Below, in pieces: positions 1 to 11,253 of a stretch of 64,000 nt of DNA. The position numbers and the translations under genes are program-made. A model generated the notes under the pieces. The model was not told the DNA's origin, searched no databases, and saw only the letters and a list, made by a program, of their open reading frames with translations. The DNA lies in contig CM049403.1 in the NCBI GenBank assembly GCA_026929865.2, positions 6,284,001 to 6,348,000 of the forward strand. The letters are read 5' to 3'. Source of the stretch: Hyperoplus lanceolatus. Its lineage: Eukaryota > Chordata > Actinopteri > Uranoscopiformes > Ammodytidae. Every line of letters begins with the position of its first letter. Within the stretch, counting starts at the first letter, position 1.

Positions 1-344
1 CACTCTGCCTCAGCTCCTGTTCTCCTGCAGTCACCACACACAGACAGTAAGCATCTTGACTGCCTCAGAGTTTCTAATAAAAACTAACTTTAGCATGCAT
101 TTTAACAGGTGGAGTCAGCGATGTTGTCAAAATCAGTGAATATATGTGTGTGTGCACTGAAAAAAACAGTGTCAGTACACAGCCTAGGCTCTGTAAGCTG
201 GTATGTATACAAAGGAGGCCCACCGTAGCTAGCTAGATTTACTTTCGGCGCGCAAACAGTACTTAAAGGTAGTGGAACGTGAGGATATATTCACCAACAA
301 CTTCTCCAGAATCACTGACTGCACCTTTAAAAGCTAACCCTTAC
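1..344 (-). other. slco2a1 intron (partial) with TTAA-flanked element
   Basis: No further exon was recognised here. Most of it (106-326) is a small inverted-repeat element; the remainder is AT-rich intron. Confidence 0.6.
106..326. mobile_element. TTAA-flanked MITE, AGGTGGAGTCAGCG family, copy 1
   Basis: Left end TTAAcAGGTGGAGTCAGCG and right end CACTGACTGCACCTTTAA are imperfect inverted repeats flanked by TTAA, as for piggyBac- or Kolobok-type non-autonomous elements. The same termini recur at 37755-38013 and, more diverged, at 7835-7998. No coding capacity. Confidence 0.6.
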
Positions 345-443
345 CAAAGCCATATATGTTCACGTCCACATAGATCCGCAGCACGACTGCGCCCATCAGG
401 TAGCCAATGGCTGGTCCGAATACAGATATGGTGAACAGGATGG
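345..443 (-). CDS. slco2a1: slco2a1 coding exon 5
   Basis: 99 nt, phase 1 in, ending with GGC TTT G before GTAAGG. Encodes [20 protein letters not shown], then [13 protein letters not shown], matching the SLCO2A1 stretch ILFAISVFGPAFGYLLGSV. The TTAA flank of a small mobile element ends only 14 bp beyond the donor. Confidence 0.92.
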
Positions 444-3400
444 CTGTGAATGATAAAGCAGCTGTGAGGAGAGTTTCTAAAATACTGGGATGTCATTTTC
501 TTGTTATTATCATAATCTTGTAGCAGACTTTTATTTTCTTATTATTACAGTAAGAACGACTTTTCGTTTGTGCACATTTATGTAGGCTTATAAGCATTAC
601 ACTTTGAAACCAGTCAAAACAATGAGTAACTTACCATAAAAATGGCAATAAATTAATGTTAATATTATCAACAGTAAGTTACTGTAAGTGTTTCGGAGAT
701 GACAGCAGTGAAGACCAACAGTGTAATATGTGAGATAAATTAAGAGTTTCTAACTGCTAGTTGCTGTACACTTCTGTGACATAATGGTATCTACCATGCT
801 CCTAAGTGAGTGTGTGTCGTTGTATAATGTGCACTGCACCAGGAGACCAAAAAGGACTGTTCAAAGCTCAGACACATTGTTATATAAGGCATACAGACAT
901 TGTCTTGTCGAGACAAAAAGATGGATAAAAATCTAAAATATCAGCAGAGCGAGAAATGTAAATGTTTGCTTGCATTTTCTCAACTTTGATGGACTGTATC
1001 TTTAATCTATCAGTGAAAATCTCTGAAGTGACCAAAGCTTTGTTTGGTCTCTGAATCAAATCAAGTGAAAAAACTGAATGAAAAAGAAGTTGATTGTGTG
1101 TATGTAGCACATTAAAAAGCCTTTTTACTTTGGAACAAAAAGAACCTTAATGCTTATCAGTTTTGCTATCTGGGAGGTGAAACATTTGTACCTCAATATC
1201 TGAAAACCACTCAGATTGCAGATAGAACTTGACAAATGACATTAAAAAGAGCGTTTCAAAGTGCAAGCCTGCAGAATGGCCCGGCGTAACAGCATTCACC
1301 TCAGACTGTGTTGTCTTTATCCAGACCAATCATTAATCTACCTTATGAACTACAGGCCATTCACCTATGTAAAGAGGGGAGTTGGCCGGTCCGGCATAAT
1401 CATCGATGTAGGATATCCCAAAGGGCTGGATTGGCACAGAGCCCACACCGAACAGCAGCTGAGCACTGGCCATCAGCAGCCACAGGTTGTTAGTGTCGGT
1501 CAGGCGCCTGCTGTCATCACGCCCGCACGACTCCGCTGTGCTGGAGTTGGCCTGAAGGTTGCATATGTCATGGCGATCTGTTTTTTTATGGATGGATGGA
1601 GAGAGGGGAAGGAGACAGTGAAAGTTAATGACAAGCTTTTGGATGCAAATGTCCAACTGCTTTAATTTCCTGAAGCTTCTCTGGCCTTTCACTGACACGC
1701 CGTTCAATGCCAAGGTACTATGACCAGGGGGTTGAATAAAATAAGGAAGAGAAGGAGGGAGGGGTTGCTACAACAATTTAAAATGCCCTGGAGCTATGTC
1801 TAATCTCCTTAGCTTTCACTCAGCGCACAGAGATGATTAATTTCCTTCTGATTTGTGCAAAAGTTCAGATGGCGAGCACCTGCAGGGCTCAGACTAAATA
1901 CCCCATTTTTCAGTGGAGGACAGAAAGCAGTGGTGTAAAGAGAACCTGGAAAGCATACTTGAGTAGGAGTAGAGAAACCTTACCAGATAAATTACAAAGT
2001 TACAAGTCATCTATTACAATACCACTTGAGTAAAAGTACAAAAGTATCTGATTTTAAAAGGTATTTAAGTATCAAGAGTATTAAGCTCATATGTAATGTA
2101 TCATGCTCAAAGATGGTGCTTAAGATCATTTACGCAAGTTAAAGTAAACTGTAAAAATACTCTGGTACAAGTTAAGGTCCTGCATTTATGTAACCTAAGT
2201 AGAGGTATGTAAGTATAATCAGGAAATTGTATTGTAAGTATTAAAAGCCATGACATTTATGGCATATGTGCATCCAAAATGTGTATCATCTAAATTAAAT
2301 CTTAAGAGAGCCCGCCGATTTAAGTTCAACTCCAACTGAGTGCTATGGAACCTTTGCTGAGAAGACAGCACAGTGTTAGTCGAGACGAACACTTGTGTGT
2401 AAAGTCTCATAAATTGCATTGACGTATTTGTACAATGGTGAGTCTCCCTGCCCTGGACTGAGTCACATTAGCTGTCACGTTGGTGCCAGTGGCGGGAGCC
2501 AAAGAGAAGCAGCATGGCGTTCAGGTCTTACTGTGTAGAACAGAGTCGTATTCGTAGGGCTCGGACAGGAAGTGAGGTAAGGTCAGGATCATGGCGCTGA
2601 CGGCCATCAGTAGTCCACCGATCCCAATGAGGCGAGGCCGGTTCACTCGACTCCCAAAGAAGCTGACGAACACTATCAGCACACTGTTACTGATCTAAGA
2701 GACACACACAAAGAGGATGTTTATGGAAGACTTTGCAACCAATCCTTTCACACTTTACACAATACTGCTTTTTATATATTTCTGTCTTCTGTCCACCAAC
2801 TCCTGCGATACATATCTGGCTCTTTAGATGCTTAAAGCTATATTGCGTAACTTCTGTTGCCCACAACACTTTCGGCGCATCTACATGAGGTAAGCCTTCC
2901 GTGATTGCGCATGGATTTTATACCTTGCAGTTTCAGGTAGAATCCACAACAGAAACATTTGGTGGGAGCTTCTTGGGATATTCAGCCATTGCGCCAGTGG
3001 CGGGTGGCAACACCAGTTTGTAAACGCTGCCATACTGAGAAATATATAGAGTGTTGTGGAGCTGATAGGCTTAATCAACTTTGTGTTAACTCGTTGGCTT
3101 GAATGTAGAATACAAGTTGTTTGAGATTTTTCCTTGAAAAAGCTGCTGCCAAAAGTGAATTTAACAGTATTGGGCCATACCACTTAAAATAATTCCCCTT
3201 AAATATGCTAAATATCTCTGTAATGCCAAAAAGTCTGGTGTAAATGATCTATGAGTTGATCCCTATGAACAACCTCTTTTCCATATAACAGATCAAATCA
3301 GCTCAAACCCTAAGGATATGAGCTGCAAAAGTGAAAGGCCTCGTAGCAAATGTTGAAATAGAGATTGACTTAGTGGAACCTGAAAACAACCGGAAAAACC

Positions 3401-3812
3401 ATTATCTGTGTGTGTGATGCATTTAAATCCCACTTGAGCATTAAAGTGCAGCTCAGCTTTTCCGTGTGGAGCCCGTACGGTACATGTTTGTATCATTCTT
3501 GACCCTTTGTACATGTAATAAAACGGTTTCTAAACACTTGGAATTGTCAGGAAGTGTGATTTTGATATGTTGCTTGTTCTCAGATTCCTCCTTTGTCATC
3601 GGTATCCTTGAACTGCACCTATCATGCTGTGGATCTGTGTGAGGGTTTGTTATTGTTGGCCCCTTACCTCGTTGAGGGAGGAAATGGTTCCCGAGGAGTA
3701 GCTGCTCAGGCCGTAGCGTCTCTCGATGGTGGTGATGGTGCTCTTGAAGTAAGCGCTGTACAGCAGCTGAGAGAACTGCAGCAGGCCATGGCACAGGACA
3801 AACAGCTGGGTC

Positions 3813-3844
<32 letters not shown>

Positions 3845-6205
3845 GTGAGACTCTAAAACAAAATTACTGGCATTAGAAAAATAAAATACAGATAAGCACT
3901 CAGGACAGGTGTTAAAAATGTATATATATAAATAAATAGGCCTACTAGCAATTATTCATTTCATTACGTGTCGGAATTTTCCTGTATGCTCAGACAAAAG
4001 CTGTGATGTACCGGTACCTGGAGCTGAAAGAGCTTTTAGTCAGAAGTGTCAGCCGAGTCTTTTGTGCCACTTTCATCTGTGAGAAGCATTTGGCTGCACT
4101 CACACAGAGGAAGAAGAAGAACGGACTCAAAGCCTTAAATGCTATTCCCCCTGAGACACCCAAATTGTTCCAAAGACCACATTGTCATCCCATACGCGGT
4201 GTATCGAAAAAGTACAGGAGGATTTCCGTTGTTTTGGGACACTGGCAACATGCTGAAATTACATTAAGTTCACCCAACGAAGGCTAAATTTAAACATCAA
4301 AGATTCAAATTGATCAGCAGCCTCCGCCAAATATTTAATATGACAGTTAAAGGCTATATGTAACTTTCAGAAGGTCTTTCTCAATAGCGGCGCCAGTGGC
4401 AGTAAAGTGAGCTGCAGTTAGCTGTGCGCAAGCAAGCACTGGTCAAAACACTTAACGGTGCGATTAACCTGTAATATTAATGGATGACAAAGGTTTTGTT
4501 GCACTGTTCAATCTTTTTTTTAACTCAGGCTCACTTTATGGTTCAGAAGAGTTACAGTTGAGCTTCTTCTTGTCCTGTTGATAAGGGGAACATGCTCGGG
4601 TATGCACAGAAACATCACATCCTTTGGACTTTTGATGAAAATCTAAAACAATTTCTGTTCATATAAATAAGTGTAAATGTTATAGGAAACTGAGGGTGTC
4701 GGGGAAAAGTCTAATTTTTGAAGTTATATATAACTACCAATTTGAAATATACAGTATATTGCAAATTGTTTCGTAGATGTTACATAGAGGACCTTTAACA
4801 ACCTTTACAAAGTACTCGACTTAAGTAGACTACCACTTGGTACCTTATTGTACACCTCTGGTTTCAGATGCTGTTTATGTTCAAGTCTTAGCAAAATTAC
4901 ACAAGGGCTATCTTTTGGAACAGCAGTAGGATAATTCATCTGCTTTTCCTAGACTCTCTAATAGCTCATGAAAAGTGTTAGTCACTGATTTTGGAATCCT
5001 CGTCTGCCAATTGTATCGAGTGATACGGCTGTATGTGTCTCCAACTGGTGTCATGATATTGCCTGTTGGACTTTGTGTAAACTTCTAGAGATGGGTAAAA
5101 GATCAAAGGCGCTGTCTGGACGTGCTCCCAGCAGTCTGAAGAGAGCCACTGGTCTGTGTGTCTGTGTGTGTCGGGCTATGAATGCAAGGATGACGATAAA
5201 GATACACGTTGAGATTAACAATATAAACACTGATAAATCTAGGCTTTCAGTCTGTTTACCGGCTGCCAGTTTGGCTGAGGGCAGAATAAACTCTGCATAA
5301 GACCCAGAACACTTAATGCTCCTATTAAAGGTTGTCTTTATGAATAGCTGGCGCACACACACACGTACACCATTTCTAACCTTTCATCCTCATTTGATAT
5401 CAAATGGGCTTCAATTATCAACATGATTGGACCGCTGTTTGCTGGCAGGAAAAGGGCTTCTTTTGTTTGTCATTTAGACGCCAACAAAACGTTCACAGCC
5501 TCCTTAAAATCCACTTTCAGTGTTAAACAAAGTCAGATTTATTATTTATTGCAGATAACGCTGGATACAATTATCATGTTTCAGTTACAAGTCTATGGCT
5601 TTCTGACAATTTGGCTTTAACACCGGCAACATACTGTTTTGCTAACACACAATCCATTAACATGTAACATTTCACTTTAGGCCTGAGTTTTGTTGCATAG
5701 TGTTGAAGCTTGGATACCATCTTGAACGAGTCTTAGGATTAGTGGAGAAAAAAAGGGGCAATGACCGCTGCTGTGTGTCATCACTGTATTACACTGTTAA
5801 TACAAGTGATAAAAAGCCTATTAGAAGTCTGTCAGGAGGAAAAAGTGTGTGCAGAGTTGGTTCCTCCATGGATTATGAACATATTTGTCCTTTTTGAACA
5901 CTCAGAGCTGCGTCTCTACGGGCCTTATTGTCCCAGCCTTCAACCCTGCAGTGAGGGGAAGAATTGAGGGAAGTTGACTCTTGAATTTAAAACGCTTTTT
6001 ATTTCAAGGACACGTGTTGTGGCTACGGCGCTGGATATCCATGGATTTCCAGGAGGAAATGACCTCCTTGATCAGAAAAATTAAAGAAAAGGAAAGACTA
6101 AGTGTATGAAGTCTCTTAGGACACTTGAAAGAAACTAAAGTTACAGAACCGCCTCTGTTCATTGTGAAACAAACAGTTTTGCAGCACAATAGCATCGTGA
6201 CCAAA

Positions 6206-6249
<44 letters not shown>

Positions 6250-9200
6250 TTTTGGGATATATTATTATCAGCGAGTAGGAGGGAATCTGAAAAGATCAAA
6301 CACACTTTCACGTCCGTCCACTAAATATAATGCTACTTCAGGTAGGCTATTAGACCTTAGCATAAAGACTGGGGGAAACACTTTAGCTCGCCTTGAGAAT
6401 AGTAGATCTTGCCTACAAGCTCCTCTAAATTTTGCGATAAAATTTCATTTAGGCTATTGCAATATTAGTAATAAGATTTTGCTAAAAAAAAAGTTTTCCA
6501 AAGGATAAATGGTTCCAGATTTATATGGCACCTAAATGGGACGTTTAAATGCGGAAAGTGGAATTAGGTTTTGTGGATAAAATACAGTTGTATAGTAAAC
6601 AACAATGACTTGATATTCATGATACATTCATGATGTGTTAGCTTTACCTGACTGATTCAACTCTGTCGTTGAGTTGAGATATAGAACAGTATAGTAAGCC
6701 ATTGAGCCCTGGGAACATTGAACCCTTGGGATACGCTCCCCGAAAACCAAGTGTGATGAAATAAGAGGTTATGTGCCAGACTATTACTTGGCGGGAGAGG
6801 TGACTTCCTGGAGTCATGTCGTCCACCATATAAAAACCACACCCTGGTTGTTTTTACACTTTGGTTTTTGTACAGATTAAACAAACGAGATATAACGTGT
6901 CAATAACAGAGCTCTATAGGTGCTGGTAAATGGACTTTGTTACCTTTGGACAAAGGTAGGCTAGCTGTTTCTCCTTGTTTCCAGTCTTTGTGCTAAGCTA
7001 AGCTAAGCTAACCAGCTGCTGGCGGAACAGTCAACTATGAGAGTAGTATCAATCTTCTCAGCTCACTCTCTGCCAATAAATACAATGCATATATTCTACA
7101 GAGGTCTTTAACTCTATAAGGCTGAGCCATGTGTTCTGAGGTGAAACAGGAGCAGAGGGCTTTTTGAACATTTCTTGTCCCACTGTTCATGACGTAAACA
7201 CTAGTTTACGTGCCGTGCCCCTCAGCACAAACTTGGCTGGGATGTTGACAGCTATGCTTAAAGAGAATTCAATGCTGCTAGGTGTAGCCCATGGTAGATC
7301 AAGTTGAGTTGTGAAAAGAAAAAAACAGAATGTCCTGATGAAAGTGAGCAAACAGAGAACAAAACACTGTACGTGTGTCAAAGAGAAGAAGAATGGATGT
7401 GAGGATGGCTGACTGTGAAACCCCTGCTGAGAGGCTGCTGATCCCTCAGTGCACAGGGGTTGTGTTTCTGGTGGAATGCAGTTTGATAATTATTTGTTGC
7501 AAATGTTGGACAGCAGGCCAGCAGCAATCAAGAGTTCTGAGGTTACAGTTTGACGCAATGCAACACAATGCAAAAGATACTCCTCCACTTCCACTTCTTC
7601 TGAGCGCTGTTATGGAATGACTTGCAGAAATAGCTTACTGACACATCACGCCTTTATTCTCAACTACTCCCATTATCTAAATATACCATAACTGCTGGTA
7701 GATTCATACTAAGCAGGATGGGAGAAAGGTCACTGTGTACTGTCAAGCTGAACCATGTGATGATATCTGAATAGGATGAATCCACCCAATCTATATTTGT
7801 ATATATTGGTTTCAGTAGAGGTGGGGGGGTTTAAAAGTGTAGGCAAAACCTATTTTGTCAAAATCAGTGAATATCTCAACCAAAAATTTTTTTCAGCACA
7901 TACACGGTATAGACAGGTAGCCAATAGTAAGGAGGTATTCACTGATTCTGACAAAAAGTGATTTTGACAAGTATTCTCCAGAATCACTGACTGCGCCTTT
8001 AAAAGTGTGAATTAAAATGATAATGCAGTAACTGAACTGGGCCCAGTCTCTGTGAGAATGTGTAAGGTAAACACTTAAAAGTTGCTTAAGATGTGCCTTT
8101 CCTTCAAACCCTACACACTATAGGTGTATTAGCCATGCTTCATTCACAGAACACAACAGCGGGGGAAGAAGAAGAAGACATGTCATTTCTCGCTGAGTTT
8201 TGCTTCCAGCAACTTGGAGTTTTGTCTCAACATTACTCACAGCGTTGGAGCAAACCCTCTTCTCTCTCGTCATGGCCATACAGTGAACTATTGAACTACT
8301 TTTCGTATCCTCGTCAGAGACATTTAATATTTGAATAAACCAAATACTCTGGAACTCTCCTCAGAGCTGACTCACTGTTGAACCCTATACGATTCAAAGT
8401 GTTTGTTCATATGCACAATAAGAAACATGTTTTCAGTCATACAATGAAATTCTTCGTTTTTTTTCGGCAGACTGAATGCCAGAAAAGAAACATGAACAAT
8501 TTGCAATATACAAGTAAAAAAAAAAAAAAAGCAACAATACAGAATATACAATTTACAAGGCAAAGATAGAAGCAGCAACTAGGTAAAACAACACATTTGA
8601 GTTAAAATTAAATAACACGGAATGGTTCAAATCCAAGAAAGTGTGCCGTTGTGCATAACCAAAATGTAAAAATGTAAACAGTGGTGGCAGTCCTGAGGTA
8701 GAACAATAACAATAACAACAGTAACAGCAGACTCTGTTTACTAAACCGTCCCCACATGTTCCTCTATATAAGAATCCACCTAATGATGAATGAAGTTTCT
8801 ACAAAGATTAATTGAGTGACAAAAAAAATATTATTTTGAGTGAGATAAGTAATTCTTTCTTTTCTCATATGAGTAAAAATACTTAATTTCTTGGTAATAC
8901 ATTTGTGACTGTCAATTGAATATCTGAATATTTTAAAAGGCAAAACATTTGATCATTGCACCATGGGCAGTAATATATTGATGTATAATAGAGGGACATT
9001 TTTCAGTTAATATTTATTTAAAGGACAAATAATGACTTAATAGATTATTATTATTATTATTATTATTGTTGCTGTTATTATTATTATATACATTTTTAAT
9101 TAATTATATTTTTTCATTTACATATTTGATTGGGCATATAAAGAAGAACAAAAAAAAAGACAAGGAAAAAGGGAAAAATCTGCGTTCTCTCCCCCTGTGC

Positions 9201-9605
9201 TCTGTGGTGGTAACTTGTTTGCACTATTCACCACTAGAATGTGCAATAAAGAAATCTGACGGACGGAGCTTGTAACTCTGAGGTATGAGGCGCAGCACCT
9301 CGACATTATGGCTGAGCGCTAGTTTATCTAAGGTGAAGCAGCTCTGTTTGCTCTCAGGGAACACTACACAGAAGACAAAACGCTCAGGTATTGAGGGAAA
9401 TATAGACTATGGAATATCTGATCTTCGGGGTAATTCAATATCATGCAATCGTGTAAAAAATAGTTTTTGTTATATAAACAATAAGGTAATAAGTGCTCCA
9501 GGTAAAAAAAAAAGAAAAAAGAAAAAGAAAAAACAAGACATATTCCAGTAACTATGAACTGATGCCTACCTTTATGCTGCAGAATAACGCCCGGGGTTTC
9601 TTCAT
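345..9605 (-). CDS. slco2a1: slco2a1, prostaglandin transporter (5' five coding exons; 3' part outside window)
   Basis: Organic-anion transporter of the OATP/SLCO family; SLCO2A1 takes up prostaglandins across the plasma membrane. Coding exons on the minus strand: 9605-9570, 3805-3668, 2694-2532, 1577-1365 and 443-345. Junction phases agree (0,0,1,1) and each intron has GT-AG ends. The translation runs [12 protein letters not shown], then [64 protein letters not shown] and [20 protein letters not shown], close to what I recall of human SLCO2A1 in the same order. These cover TM1 to about TM4, including the PIQPFGISY(I/V)DD stretch shared by the subfamily. The rest of the protein (large extracellular Kazal-like loop, TM5-12) lies left of position 1. 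The predicted cytoplasmic N-terminus is only 12 residues, shorter than the roughly 33 in human; no in-frame upstream ATG is seen nearby. Identity rests on remembered sequence, not a search. Confidence 0.93.
444..1364 (-). other. slco2a1 intron 4
   Basis: 921 bp, AT-rich, no exon or clear element recognised. The 76-codon minus ORF in 880-1110 has no recognisable content and is taken as chance. Confidence 0.6.
1365..1577 (-). CDS. slco2a1: slco2a1 coding exon 4
   Basis: 213 nt, phases 1 and 1. Starts [18 protein letters not shown] (a polar loop with a potential N-glycosylation site) and continues [41 protein letters not shown]. The 3' boundary is firm (ATAG|GTGAAT). The 5' boundary is chosen at AAAACAG|ATCGCC because it gives the right phase, but the loop is poorly conserved in the family. 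Confidence 0.87.
1578..2531 (-). other. slco2a1 intron 3
   Basis: Contains a diverged hAT-type repeat fragment around 1929-2260, with the run of 'gtaaaagtac' / 'aagta' motifs common in fish repeats. Otherwise featureless. Confidence 0.5.
1929..2260. mobile_element. Diverged hAT-like repeat fragment (aagtaaaagta type)
   Basis: Begins AGTGGTGTAAAGAGAACC and is rich in ACTTGAGTAAAAGTAC-type motifs, typical of a very common fish non-autonomous hAT repeat that starts CAGTGGTG(G/T)AAAG. A matching right end (TTGTACACCTCTG) lies at 4840-4862. Assigned from pattern memory only. Confidence 0.4.
2532..2694 (-). CDS. slco2a1: slco2a1 coding exon 3
   Basis: 163 nt, entering in phase 0 and leaving in phase 1. 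Encodes [20 protein letters not shown], then [20 protein letters not shown] and [16 protein letters not shown]2, the conserved GSR.NRPRLIG loop and TM3. Acceptor TCTTAG, donor GTAAGA. Confidence 0.93.
2695..3667 (-). other. slco2a1 intron 2 with partial TTAA-type element
   Basis: From 2833 the sequence TTAAAGCTATATTGCGTAAC resembles the left end of the element at 4351-4794, and a GCGCCAGTGGCGG stretch near 2993 is also shared. The right end is not clear, so this is probably a diverged relative. No exon seen. Confidence 0.45.
3668..3805 (-). CDS. slco2a1: slco2a1 coding exon 2
   Basis: 138 nt, 46 codons, phase 0 on both sides. Encodes the first transmembrane helix and loop ([20 protein letters not shown], then [15 protein letters not shown], ending SSLNE). 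Acceptor is GACCCAG and donor GTAAGG. Just upstream of the acceptor the intron is a (GTCT)n tetranucleotide repeat. Confidence 0.93.
3812..3844. repeat. (GACA)n microsatellite beside slco2a1 exon 2 acceptor
   Basis: About eight GACA units. On the transcribed strand this is (GTCT)n, ending about 7 nt before the exon 2 acceptor, so it supplies the polypyrimidine tract. Confidence 0.95.
4351..4794. mobile_element. TTAA-flanked MITE, AGGCTATATGTAAC family
   Basis: Inverted ends AGGCTATATGTAAC and GTTACATAGAGGACCT, each bordered by TTAA (4347-4350 and 4795-4798). 444 bp, no coding capacity. A related left end lies at 2837. Confidence 0.6.
4805..4864. mobile_element. hAT-like repeat right-end fragment
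   Basis: Short stretch with AGTACTCGACTTAAGTAG and a terminal TTGTACACCTCTG, complementary in style to the fragment starting at 1929. Weak. Confidence 0.3.
6211..6246. repeat. (TC)n microsatellite
   Basis: Pure TC dinucleotide run of about 18 units. Confidence 0.95.
6760..7105. repeat. Common teleost interspersed repeat, copy 1
   Basis: Carries landmarks of a repeat frequent in fish introns: GTGACTTCCTGGAGTCATG, ATTAAACAAACGAGATATAA, GACTTTGTTACCTTTGGACA, AGTCTTTGTGCTAAGCTAAG and ATGAGAGTAGTATCAATCTT. A second, opposite-strand copy is at 33405-33716. Family name uncertain. Confidence 0.55.
7835..7998. mobile_element. TTAA-flanked MITE, copy 2 (diverged)
   Basis: TTAA at 7831-7834 and 7999-8002. 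The right end (AATCACTGACTGCGCCT) matches copy 1 at 106-326, and the internal GTCAAAATCAGTGAATAT motif is also shared. The left terminus is degenerate. Confidence 0.5.
9570..9605 (-). CDS. slco2a1: slco2a1 coding exon 1
   Basis: Start ATG at 9605-9603, encoding [12 protein letters not shown]. The donor after ATA AAG is GTAGGC. Phase 0 joins to exon 2, so SIK-LFVLC corresponds to NIK-VFVLC in human. This is the only ATG that leads into the donor in frame in this GC-rich stretch. Confidence 0.85.
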
Positions 9606-9905
9606 GGCTTTGGAGGAATGTATAGTGTCCACTAGTTGAGCTCGTGTCCGTGCGCGCTCCATTGAGTGAGTGCAGTCAGTGCAGGAGAGTGACTGAGGAA
9701 TCTGACTCGGAGGTTTGTGTCGAAGGTTGTCTTTGTTTTTCCCTCCCGGTGAGCCGCTTTATGACTGCGGATGATGTAATTGGACACAGCCCACAGGCAG
9801 CAGCAGCAGCAGCTCCACGCGTAAATGTTTAGAAAGTTGTGAATCGAGAACACGCCGTCCCGCGCTGATTGGCTGAGTCACGCGCGAGCCCTTAGTCAAC
9901 ACTCA
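9606..9905 (-). promoter_or_regulatory. slco2a1 5' UTR and promoter side
   Basis: GC- and CpG-enriched sequence upstream of the start codon on the transcribed strand. An inverted CCAAT box (ATTGG at 9868-9872) lies next to a consensus AP-1 site (TGAGTCA, 9874-9880). No TATA box is obvious, and the transcription start is not determined. Inference from motifs and position only. Confidence 0.5.
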
Positions 9906-11253
9906 CCTGTGAGAGCGTCAACGGACGTGTTAATCATGGTATTACCAATAATAACTACTACACCACCATGCATGACTTTTTTTTTATTGGCCGCTGGCAT
10001 CCTGTCAGTGAAGCCCCGCTTTGTTAACCGGCTTTAATGCTTCATTGGTTGCGGTATGCGGCGAACTGTCAGCCTGGACTTAATGAGGAGTGGGCCTACT
10101 GTGAGGGAAATATTTTTTACAAACTGGGGAGTGTCAGTGTATGTGCTGAAGGCCTGTTATACACAAACAACACATTTCTAACTTATTACGTTCAATATGA
10201 GAGAAATTTGAGCTTCAATGCAACAACATACTTTCTGTTCTATGAAAGTGTCATTCCAGTGTTAGCCAGTGAAAGTGAGCCAGCATGAATAATACCTGGA
10301 CCCTAAAAACTGGAGCAGCTAAATGGATTCCAGCCATCATTCATACCATATTTGACACATGGGTTTTCCACTGACCTAAAAGGCTTATTAAATATCCATC
10401 AAAAAGATCCCAGAAAAAGTACAGAGCAGGACTTGAGTTCAGAATCCTCGATGGAAGCTGCAGTATCTGATTGCAATATCTCCACAACATCCAAGCAAGA
10501 GTCGCAATAGATTAGGCTCACTGCTGACCTTTTCAATGCACGGCTTGCCTCCAGTATGGTTGGGAGGTGTTTATACTGATACGTGGCGGCGTTCTTATTT
10601 TGCAAACGGGTTAGACAACTTAAGATCAACAGTTTACGTGAAAGCAGAAGGTGGTCCATGTTATAGCCTACAGAAACTAATATGCCTACATTTTACATTT
10701 TGGTCTGAATCAGCTAGTTTTTCCTCAGTTCCTTCAACCAGACTGCTTCTGATGTGCTCTCACAACAATATTAATAGGCTACATGCTGGTTGGACTTGAA
10801 GCACACTGAAAACCGTCATAAAGGTTAGTCAGAGATCACTTTAATATAGGCTAAAGCTTTAGAAATGTTATTCAAGTGACTGAGCGAGAGCTTGTTAACC
10901 AGCTGGGCCTACTGTCATAATTATAGTGCTTTATGACTGCTGTGATGAGACATACTGTAGCACCATAAAATGATTACACTGTGCATCTGCTTTGATTTAT
11001 GGGTAGGCCTATGCGATATGGGTTCCCAATGAATGAATGAATAACCCCTCAATATAATTCAATGTTGCCAGGCAACACAGACATGAGTTGATCTTTGGTA
11101 GGACACTATTTGGATTGACAGGTGTGTGTCTTCAGGTGTACAAGTACAATGACAATATGATTCAACCAATGACAGCTGTGAACCAGAAGTGTTCCACAGA
11201 GAAGACCAGAAGAAAATGTAGGCCTACTTGATCAGGACACAGTGATAATCAGA
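9906..11253. other. Intergenic, nothing recognised
   Basis: Between the slco2a1 promoter and a short coding-like stretch. AT-rich, no conserved ORF, no clear mobile element. Confidence 0.5.

Larger units (their letters stand above)
3806..9569 (-). other. slco2a1 intron 1
   Basis: 5.76 kb. Holds TTAA-flanked elements at 4351-4794 and 7835-7998, a common fish repeat at 6760-7105, a (TC)n tract, (TTA)n near 9044-9087, and otherwise unremarkable AT-rich sequence. The stretches 4865-6210, 7110-7830 and 8000-9040 show nothing I can name. Confidence 0.6.

Noticed and set aside
4003-4287. 94-codon plus ORF in slco2a1 intron 1
   Set aside because: No recognisable domain, no splice context, and it stops just before the TTAA element. 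Chance.
9066-9275. Plus ORF starting with a Leu-rich run, possible signal peptide
   Set aside because: The hydrophobic start is a translation of (TTA)n; nothing recognisable follows.
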